Source: Spirosoma foliorum (GTDB lineage Bacteria; Bacteroidota; Bacteroidia; Cytophagales; Spirosomataceae). From it: a stretch of DNA of 64,000 bases. The position numbers and the translations under genes were made by a program. The stretch spans positions 2,679,001 to 2,743,000 of the forward strand of contig NZ_CP059732.1 in assembly GCF_014117325.1 (NCBI RefSeq). Direction: 5' to 3'. The notes beneath the pieces are model-generated. The model saw only the letters and a list, made by a program, of their open reading frames with translations. It searched no databases and was not told where the DNA came from. Positions 57,329 through 64,000 of the stretch are shown piece after piece; the first letter of the stretch is position 1, and every line of letters starts with the position of its first letter.

Positions 57329-59455
57329 ATGCCTGCCGAAGAAAAGTGGCCTGCTTATAGTATCGTCCTACGAGTTTTGCGTAATGTTCTGTGGCCTATC
57401 CTGGTCTTAGTGTTAGGTGGTCTTGTTTTAACTAAGCCCGATCAGGCGAAGGAGCTTATTTTTGCACTGACCCTTAATGATTCTGTTTTTACGAGCGCTC
57501 ATTATTGGTTTGTGATAGGGGCTGTTTTCGTTTGGTCACTCACCCTGTTGACATGCTGTCGCTTACTATTGGAACGAGCTCCTCAAGATGTTCCGACAAA
57601 TACGCATATCCCGGTGCTGTGGCTTTGTACTTGGTTACCTCTCTTTCTTTCAATAGGACCATACATTATTACGACTACTGCATTGGCTGATCATGAGGCT
57701 CACCCTTTCATGAAGTCACTTGGATATTGGTTTGTACTCATCTTAGCACTCGGCTTGCAATTCTATCTGCATATCTGGATGATCGGTAAAACCAAGCCGA
57801 AGAAGGTGCTGACTGCTCAACAATCATTTAAAGACGATTATCTACATCAGTTCGAGCCGGATATCCGTATTAATTTGTGGATCAACGTTTTTCTCGTCAT
57901 GGCAAGTGTCGTTCTATTTTTTACGCCACTTTCCTATACCGTGTCGCCAGTGGTAGGAACAGCGGCTGTTTTTCTATTTGGGTTAGCCTTTTTCACTTTA
58001 GTGGTTTCGCCGGTTATCTATTTCAACAACAATAGAAGTCGCCCGCTGACAGCGGGTGCCATTATTTTGATCATCCTCTTTTCCCGTGTTAACGATAATT
58101 CACTTATTCAGACGGTAGAAGGAGATGCGCCAAATACACGTCCTATTTTAGTCGATCATTTTGATGCGTGGATTGAAGCGCATCAACCAAAGAAAAACCA
58201 GACATTGCCTATGATTCTGGTGGCAGCTGAAGGGGGAGGAATACGAGCTATGAACTGGACGGCAGACATGCTACTTACTTTAAATAAACGCATTCCCGAA
58301 TTCGATAATTATTTATATGCCATCAGTGGCGTATCGGGAGGTGGGGTGGGAGGCACCTTCTACACGGCTTACCAACATGATCAATTGGTAAACGGTGATC
58401 TTGAAAAAGATAAACTAAACAATGAGTATTTTCAACAATCGCTGCATGAGGATTATTTAGCCCCTGTAGTGGCAGCAATGCTGTTTTTAAACACGCTGCA
58501 AAGTGTATTACCTTTTCGTTGTTCTTATTTAGATCGAACCAAATGGCTTGAAAATTCCTGGGGCAAAGGCTATGAGCAGGATTTAGGGTTGCCAACTTTG
58601 GAGCATAATTTTTTAGATATCTGGAAAGGCAAGTCGTCAACGACGAAACGCATATTACCAGCGCTCTTCCTGAATGGAACGCTCGCTGAATCAGGCCAAA
58701 AAGTCATTACAACAAACATCAACATTGCCCCTTTAACGAAAGATCAAGGCCCGTTTACAGACGTACTGGATGTATTAGATACGATTAATACTTCGGTTCC
58801 TGCCAAAACAGCGGCATTATTGTGTGCTCGCTTTCCTGTGGTAACTGGGGGAGGTTGGCTCCGAAGAGAGCGAAAAAACGCAAGACCTATAGATATTGGG
58901 CATGTAACAGACGGAGGCTATTTTGATAATACAGGTATAGAAACGACCCTTCAGATTCTCAATACACTTAGGCCTAGAATGGATACGCTAAAAAAGAGGG
59001 GAATCGAAGTAGTGCCTTATATTATTTTCATTCAAAACTCCACGGCGGAGCAAGAAATGGATTCAGACCCAATTATCCATTTCCTGCGAGGGATTCGAGA
59101 ACCACTTGCCAGTCTGTATAATCCGTGGGGGAGAAGCAGCATCACGCGTGATAAACTGTATAAAAGTTTGAGTGGGAAATTTAGTCAGAAAACCGTTTAC
59201 ATCAATTTAAAATTGAAACGGAGTGATACTAATTTCCCCTTGGGTTGGTATATCTGTCAAGAAACCGCTGATAAAATAAAAATGCTGACGGACAGTGCCT
59301 ACTTAGACGCGAATAAGAAATCGTCACCTCGTTCCAGTCAACCATTTGCGTTCGATAGTCTGCAATTTTTCATCAACCGACAGATCAAAGCGAAACCTTA
59401 TCTAGACTTAGCGTTGACTAAAAGGAATAAAGCCATTCTTGGCAGTAAGTATTGA
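57329..59455 (+). CDS. Membrane-anchored patatin-like phospholipase
   Basis: This 708-residue protein has an N-terminal membrane region with about six to seven helices (residues 12-250). A patatin-like catalytic domain follows: oxyanion hole GGGIRA (302-307), nucleophile elbow GVSGG with S336, and the dyad Asp in DGGYF near residue 528. Patatin-like enzymes hydrolyse phospholipids. Combined with a membrane anchor, this could attack membrane lipids from inside the cell. It lies between ArdC and the relaxase and may be cargo such as a defence effector. Confidence 0.78.
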   Translation: MPAEEKWPAYSIVLRVLRNVLWPILVLVLGGLVLTKPDQAKELIFALTLNDSVFTSAHYWFVIGAVFVWSLTLLTCCRLLLERAPQDVPTNTHIPVLWLCTWLPLFLSIGPYIITTTALADHEAHPFMKSLGYWFVLILALGLQFYLHIWMIGKTKPKKVLTAQQSFKDDYLHQFEPDIRINLWINVFLVMASVVLFFTPLSYTVSPVVGTAAVFLFGLAFFTLVVSPVIYFNNNRSRPLTAGAIILIILFSRVNDNSLIQTVEGDAPNTRPILVDHFDAWIEAHQPKKNQTLPMILVAAEGGGIRAMNWTADMLLTLNKRIPEFDNYLYAISGVSGGGVGGTFYTAYQHDQLVNGDLEKDKLNNEYFQQSLHEDYLAPVVAAMLFLNTLQSVLPFRCSYLDRTKWLENSWGKGYEQDLGLPTLEHNFLDIWKGKSSTTKRILPALFLNGTLAESGQKVITTNINIAPLTKDQGPFTDVLDVLDTINTSVPAKTAALLCARFPVVTGGGWLRRERKNARPIDIGHVTDGGYFDNTGIETTLQILNTLRPRMDTLKKRGIEVVPYIIFIQNSTAEQEMDSDPIIHFLRGIREPLASLYNPWGRSSITRDKLYKSLSGKFSQKTVYINLKLKRSDTNFPLGWYICQETADKIKMLTDSAYLDANKKSSPRSSQPFAFDSLQFFINRQIKAKPYLDLALTKRNKAILGSKY

Positions 59456-59792
59456 ACTATGGAGATCACTTTATTCACCATGCTAATTCCATGCACAAAA
59501 AGCAAGTGACCTTAATTTACAGATGTTTCTTTGTTAATCGCGCATTTGGGCAATGTATAATAGTATAGATCTATGTTTATCGTTCTGTCTTGACTTCATA
59601 CCCTTTCTTTGTCGGTTGATAGGTGATGGTAGCTTAATGCAATCGCTTTTGATGGCGCTCATCCCACCTTACAAGGTTCTAGACTTCAGCCAAAAATAGA
59701 CATTGCACATCGATTTTTGACTTTCGGGGAGCTGTCACAGCTTTCTTGCATTCAATAGCTTCCATCATCAACAACAATAGAAAGGAGATTTG
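59456..59792. other. Intergenic region
   Basis: No gene is visible. The final part contains a strong Shine-Dalgarno-like aaaggag (59781-59787) for the next small gene. Confidence 0.5.
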
Positions 59793-60026
59793 ATGATGAC
59801 GACACAACCTAAAATCAAACCCCACTATCCAACCCACATCATTTATGCTGTCAACCCCAAAGGCAGCCAAGACAAATCCGATTGGTTTAAAGTCGGTGCA
59901 GCGTGGGAACACGGTGACCAGAAAGGTCTTAATCTAAAGATCAATCTAGCGGCCCTATCCTTAAATCATATGGGTGGCCCAGATGCTACCTTAGTCATCC
60001 GTCGAGATAAGTTTAAAACGGATTAA
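59793..60026 (+). CDS. Small mobile-element protein, unknown
   Basis: This 77-residue protein starts at the ATG at 59793, chosen because aaaggag lies 5 nt upstream, an unusually strong ribosome-binding site for this phylum. The sequence (SDWFKVGAAWEHGDQKGLNLKIN) resembles small plasmid-borne proteins, perhaps DUF736-like. It is followed by a hairpin. The function is unknown. Confidence 0.6.
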   Translation: MMTTQPKIKPHYPTHIIYAVNPKGSQDKSDWFKVGAAWEHGDQKGLNLKINLAALSLNHMGGPDATLVIRRDKFKTD

Positions 60027-60030
60027 ACCG

Positions 60031-60066
60031 AATAAGCCGGATGGTCATCGGACCATCCGGCTTATT
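60031..60066. terminator. Perfect 16-bp hairpin between convergent genes
   Basis: The arms at 60031-60046 and 60051-60066 are exact complements with a 4-nt loop. The hairpin lies between the plus-strand small gene and the minus-strand gene ending at 60185, so it is probably a bidirectional terminator. Confidence 0.75.
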
Positions 60067-60184
60067 AACCCTTATTCTATGGGCTCTTGGATGGAGCCAT
60101 ATTCAACTGGTAACCGGTGCTTCACTCAGTGAGTGACTTCCTGGGCACACAGTATAATACCACATGGTGGTTTCAAAGCCTAAT

Positions 60185-60583
60185 TCACTCGCTTCTGATG
60201 TGAATTTCGGTAACGAATATAGGCTGAGCTTCCTTGTCAATATAATAGCGGGGATTGCGAGCTGTAATGGTTTTTGGGATATGATTAGATAGCAATTCGA
60301 ACAGTGAGCGTAACTGATAGCCTTTCAAGGTGACGACCTGTCCACCGAAGTAAAGCAGCAACACGTTCACACTGTCAGTGAGCATTAGATCGCCCCAGGC
60401 AAGATCGGAATAATTGAAAAAGGTACGTCTTCCATCCTCCCAAACAAAATAGAGGTTACGTACGCTACTGCCCGTATCATACAATTCTGTGCTACCAATC
60501 GCATAACCGACCGGTTTATCGCTCTCTTCATCTGTCACCTCATCTTGAGCGAAATTCGCTCTAAAGAGTTGGACGGGGTGCAC
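60185..60583 (-). CDS. Hypothetical protein downstream of the relaxase
   Basis: This 132-residue protein has no recognised domain. It is acidic near the start (DEVTDEESDKP) with aromatic strand segments (NLYFVWEDGRRTFFNYSDL). Its start overlaps the relaxase stop by 23 bp, suggesting translational coupling and a role linked to mobilisation. Confidence 0.55.
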   Translation of the reverse strand: MHPVQLFRANFAQDEVTDEESDKPVGYAIGSTELYDTGSSVRNLYFVWEDGRRTFFNYSDLAWGDLMLTDSVNVLLLYFGGQVVTLKGYQLRSLFELLSNHIPKTITARNPRYYIDKEAQPIFVTEIHIRSE

Positions 60584-63326
60584 GATTGTTTGGCTTTCGC
60601 TGAATGGGTTTCGGCTTGTCTGGAGTTTCCATACGCTTGATTGACGGTTTTACTTTCGGTGGTAAGGGTCGTGCTGCTTGGATTAAATACTCGACTGCTT
60701 TATGCCTTGACTTTCTGCGTTTCACGAGTTCCAATGCTGATAACCGATTTCCTAATTCAGAGGCATGGACTAACAAAGCGGGTTTATCATCGGTATAGAT
60801 ATGTACACCATCGCGCGCCCGTGACACCGACACATAAAATTGGTTGAGATTGGTGGCCGAAAAGGTGCTGGGCGGTTGCGCAATAAACACCTCATCGACG
60901 GTCTTGCCTTGTGCGGCATGCGAGGTCAGGCAATAGCCATGTGCGATATGGCCAAAATGGGCTGGAACGGTATAAGTGGCTTTGCTTGCCTTGTTGTGTA
61001 GGCGCAAAGCTCCATTGGGGGCGATGGCGATAACATCCAGCATTTGCCCATTCGTCAGCCGTTTTTTATTTGCATCGTATCCATTACGGGTAATGCGTAC
61101 TTTATCGCCTTTCGACAGCGCGATTTCGCTGGGTCGGTACACGTCGAATTGCTCCATGCGATCCAAGGGCAGGAATGTGTGCTTGCCACTGGTATCCTTA
61201 ATATGGACTATGCCATTGGCCACAGAATGAACTACCCACCGCGAACCGCGCTCGATGCCAGCCAGCTTCTGGTTAAACTGGATGACTTGACCGGAGCGAT
61301 AATTACGCAGATCACTTTTTTCAGCCAATGTCAAATTGGTATTGACCAGTTGCACAACGCCTGTTTCTTCGCTGGCAATCCGTCCTGTCTCGCGCAATTT
61401 CTCTCGAATGGCTTTAGTGACCTGTTCGCCTTCCTTGTGCGTCGGTGAAACCACCAAAGTCGTTTTCCCTTTTTTCAAAGTAGCCATATAATCATCGGCT
61501 AAGACGGTAAAGGAATTGGCCGGATCAAGGGTAATGATCGCTCCCATGCCATCCAACGTAGAAAATGCGTCTCCGACTTTGTTATCGGCTAAAGCTTGAA
61601 CGGCTTTGCGGTAGTCTAGATTGCGTTGCCGATAGATGCGGCTAACCTCGGCTGATCGGATACCCGCAACGGTATTTAAGATCCGTAAAGCATCCCCACG
61701 CATGACACTGCTATGTTGCCTGGTATCCCCGCTTAAAATCAGCCGTGCGTTTTTTTTAATGGCTAGCGTGAGCAGGGCGGTCATATCCTTGGTATCCAAC
61801 AATCCGGCTTCATCAACCCACAACACACCATTGGCTAAACCTGCTTGCAGTTCCGAAGAAGAAAGTAGTTTGGCAACCGTTTCGGCTTCGTTAAATCCTT
61901 CATCCCGCAACACGCCCCGTGCCGCTTGTGCTGTCGGGGCCACGACTGTGACTTTACGCCCCGTTTCCTCGATTAGTCGAATGGCTTCTTTCATCAATGT
62001 GGTTTTGCCGGTTCCCGCTCGTCCTCGGATGATTGACACGCGGTTGGTAGTGGTCAATACATGGGATACTGCTTCATGTTGTTCGCCTTCCAATGGAATT
62101 ACAGGGGCAACTGGATAAAGTGGAGGCAGGTTGCCTTTGCCCTGATGCGCTAAAGCCACCATCCGTTTCTCCTCACGCAAAACCTCTTTGGTCGTGCAGA
62201 GTGTTTTGGCTCCATCCTTGACCCGAATAATGCGCTTATCATCTGCAAAGCGGTTGGTAATTTGCTCAACGGTCAGCGTTGGAAAGCCAAGACCCTGCCG
62301 ATAGGCGACTTCCAAAATTCGCCGATCCTGCATGACCGACACCCGCTCAAACCGCATCGCCAACGCATGATCGACGCATTGTTTGGGGGAGGGCGATGCT
62401 ACAGGTTTGACTGGGGCAAAACGGATCGGTTGATCGCCTTCGTCTTTATCGTGCATGCCCAGCGCGAATATTTGTCTGCGCCATTCTTGCTTGAGCTGGT
62501 TCATAGTTAGACCCTTTTGCTTCTTAGCGCGGGTTCGTGCTCCCAATTGGTCTAGTTTGGCTTGATCGGTAATGCCGAGTTCTTTGGCAATCTGGCCGAT
62601 TTCGTTGGTGCGTTTGGAGAACAGGTCGATGATATGCTCCGGCACACCAGTGATTTCAAAGGCTTTGTCGGTGCGCCGGACACGATAGCCAAGTTCAACC
62701 AGCTTATCGGCCAGTCGTTTATGAAACCTCGCCTGATAATAGGGCATATCCTGTTTGATCGACCGGAATTGCCCCGCCTTGAACTGCTGTTCAACCGCAT
62801 CCCATGTCACATTGAACACAAACGAATGACAGTGGAGGTGTGGATCAGGCACAGCGTTATCAACGGGTCTTGCCGTTTGGTGGATAAAATCCGCCCAGAT
62901 CAGTCCACCTGTTAGTCGGTCTCCATCTTTACCATTTTTGCGAACTCGTGTCTGAGCGTCGGCTTCAATGTCCAGCATAGTTTGCTGAACGCTTTCCTGA
63001 AACGCATTCAGAATATGATTGTCATCGGTCAGGGCATGCAGGATGGAAACGGATTTTGGGCAATGGAAATTAATGTCGTAACCAACCGTGCGATTGTCTC
63101 TCTTACGTGGAGTGAGAGCCTGACCCGTAACTGGGTTAATGTTTTCACAGAGAGCTTGAAAGGCGTTTTGTGTCGCTACACCCACAATGCCAAAACGAGC
63201 GGCTACATTACCATAGAACTGGCCAGGCTGTTCTTGATTATTGAGATAATAATCGGATTGGTGCAAAGATTCGTTGAAATACTCTTTAGCTTGTCCAGAC
63301 GAGGTACTTTGAATCATACGGATCAT
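60561..63326 (-). CDS. MobF-family conjugative relaxase-helicase
   Basis: This 921-residue protein has a TrwC-like relaxase domain with catalytic tyrosines Y26-Y27 (SDYYLNN) and the metal-binding H163, H165 and H167 (PDPHLHCHSF). A RecD-like helicase domain follows with Walker A GRAGTGKT (435-442) and Walker B VLWVDEAGLL near 500. TrwC/TraI-type proteins nick oriT and unwind the plasmid strand. No type IV secretion genes are visible, so the element may be mobilisable rather than self-transmissible. Confidence 0.92.
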   Translation of the reverse strand: MIRMIQSTSSGQAKEYFNESLHQSDYYLNNQEQPGQFYGNVAARFGIVGVATQNAFQALCENINPVTGQALTPRKRDNRTVGYDINFHCPKSVSILHALTDDNHILNAFQESVQQTMLDIEADAQTRVRKNGKDGDRLTGGLIWADFIHQTARPVDNAVPDPHLHCHSFVFNVTWDAVEQQFKAGQFRSIKQDMPYYQARFHKRLADKLVELGYRVRRTDKAFEITGVPEHIIDLFSKRTNEIGQIAKELGITDQAKLDQLGARTRAKKQKGLTMNQLKQEWRRQIFALGMHDKDEGDQPIRFAPVKPVASPSPKQCVDHALAMRFERVSVMQDRRILEVAYRQGLGFPTLTVEQITNRFADDKRIIRVKDGAKTLCTTKEVLREEKRMVALAHQGKGNLPPLYPVAPVIPLEGEQHEAVSHVLTTTNRVSIIRGRAGTGKTTLMKEAIRLIEETGRKVTVVAPTAQAARGVLRDEGFNEAETVAKLLSSSELQAGLANGVLWVDEAGLLDTKDMTALLTLAIKKNARLILSGDTRQHSSVMRGDALRILNTVAGIRSAEVSRIYRQRNLDYRKAVQALADNKVGDAFSTLDGMGAIITLDPANSFTVLADDYMATLKKGKTTLVVSPTHKEGEQVTKAIREKLRETGRIASEETGVVQLVNTNLTLAEKSDLRNYRSGQVIQFNQKLAGIERGSRWVVHSVANGIVHIKDTSGKHTFLPLDRMEQFDVYRPSEIALSKGDKVRITRNGYDANKKRLTNGQMLDVIAIAPNGALRLHNKASKATYTVPAHFGHIAHGYCLTSHAAQGKTVDEVFIAQPPSTFSATNLNQFYVSVSRARDGVHIYTDDKPALLVHASELGNRLSALELVKRRKSRHKAVEYLIQAARPLPPKVKPSIKRMETPDKPKPIQRKPNNRAPRPTL

Positions 63327-63862
63327 GTATAATTCTATACATCAGAAATACCCAGTGGCTGGATAGATTGTTAGTTTATTATAGCCAATAAAAGTTGATT
63401 AAGTACTGTGAGGATTTAGCTGATAAAATTTAGAATGATCTATTTTGTAACTTTTTTAAGCTTGTAGATACGGGAAATTTCCCCTTGTAATAGATTAAGT
63501 CGCTAATCATTTTTACAAAAATATGTCGGATTGGGGCTCGAGTAGTATAATATCAGTACACAGTCGTGCTAATATTAGCGATCCTAAACACCATTGTCTC
63601 TGTTAAAGAAAAACCGTCAGACATCTTCCCTAAGCTGTACTAAAGTTTTCTACAAACTCTTTTTGATGAAAAATGGCATAATTGCAAAAAAATACTCAAG
63701 GTCTTGGTTTAATAAATATATAAAATTGTTTGGGTGAATTATATATACTATGCCAAACAAGTGACTGTACCCTATTTGTTCAAAACCTTAAATGCTCTCA
63801 TCAATAAAGCGCAAAATTCGAAAAAATGTAACCTTTTTTGCCTTTTTAATAACATATTATTC
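63327..63862. other. AT-rich region upstream of the relaxase, candidate oriT
   Basis: No gene is visible in this 535-bp AT-rich stretch. The palindromic gggaaatttccc (63472-63483) followed by cttg resembles motifs at 57194 and 14601. In MobF systems oriT normally lies next to the relaxase gene, which makes this the best candidate. No nic site could be identified. Confidence 0.4.
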
Positions 63863-64000
63863 ATGCCAGCTTTAGTTCAACACATTACAGCTTTTTTATC
63901 ATCACCTGGGGGATTAACAGACGAACGAGATTTGATTTGTTCTATCGTTGATGAACTTAACCGACAAATTAGATTTTCTCATAATTCTGTTGTAGATGTT
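63863..64000 (+). CDS. 5' end of a DUF4062-like protein (partial)
   Basis: The window ends after 46 codons. The start reads HITAFLSSPGGLTDERDLIC, then SIVDELNRQIRF. This matches the DUF4062 opening (FLSSPGD...ERDxxxxxIDELN), a TIR-related domain often at the N-terminus of STAND or other defence proteins. The rest is not available. Confidence 0.6.
   Translation, partial: MPALVQHITAFLSSPGGLTDERDLICSIVDELNRQIRFSHNSVVDV

Noticed and set aside
61636..62118. 160-codon plus-strand frame opposite the relaxase helicase domain
   Set aside because: It is antisense to Walker A/B coding sequence, and the Ser/Arg-rich composition is typical of a shadow frame.
1..64000. CRISPR arrays, tRNA and rRNA genes
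   Set aside because: No evenly spaced short direct repeats and no tRNA T-loop or rRNA-like segments were noticed on either strand. A dedicated search with tRNAscan-SE or a CRISPR finder would be needed to exclude them fully.

Overview
The window looks like accessory DNA from a member of the Bacteroidota, most likely a Spirosoma-like Cytophagales. Supporting signs are a T9SS C-terminal sorting domain, LytS/LytTR two-component pairs, lanthipeptide genes with a Bacteroidota-style leader, weak Shine-Dalgarno sequences, and IS3, IS630, IS982, IS5 and ISL3 remnants with Spirosoma-like character. This assignment rests on reading protein families, not on a database search. I saw no rRNA, tRNA or CRISPR array.

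0-11 kb is a defence-like island. After a DUF4407 gene comes a tightly packed minus-strand operon (7948 to 2109): sigma-70-like factor, ImmA/IrrE-type metalloprotease, cysteine-rich protein, radical SAM enzyme, DPPW methyltransferase, ASCH-domain protein and P-loop kinase. Diverging from it is a CBASS-like operon: DUF2188 protein, a 52-residue single-pass membrane peptide, an Sa_NUDIX-like protein and a CD-NTase carrying a C-terminal E2-like domain. The two operons are separated by a perfect 27-bp inverted repeat. They may form one jointly controlled system, and this is the best candidate here for something undescribed.

11-14 kb is gene debris: a broken HNH nuclease, IS fragments, a broken Fic ('mobile mystery protein B') gene and a frameshifted membrane protein. 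14.9-19 kb holds a tyrosinase, a DUF2182 membrane protein, a small beta-rich protein, a DJ-1/PfpI protein and a small protein closed by a terminator.

19-34 kb: IS remnants and a decayed HlyD gene precede a second candidate system on the minus strand (26434 to 22552): three small related proteins, an AAA+ ATPase, an unknown protein and a membrane zinc protease. Then come an IS630 remnant, a LytS/LytTR pair, a short lanthipeptide precursor (29773-29922) and a full-length LanB dehydratase. No cyclase or transporter is present, and the HlyD remnant suggests the cluster was once larger.

33-47 kb is mainly secreted and surface functions: a T9SS cargo protein, two small exported proteins, an outer-membrane beta-barrel, and a second LytS/LytTR pair divergent from a 1397-residue secreted protein with two near-identical 792-bp repeats. 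An IS3 element follows.

47-64 kb is a mobile element: an RloC/PrrC-like AAA_13 ATPase, P4-type integrase, an intact IS3 element with a -1 frameshift site, AlpA and excisionase regulators, a TOPRIM primase-like protein, a broken RadC, ArdC antirestriction protein, a membrane patatin-like protein and a MobF relaxase. The window ends inside a gene that begins like a DUF4062 protein.
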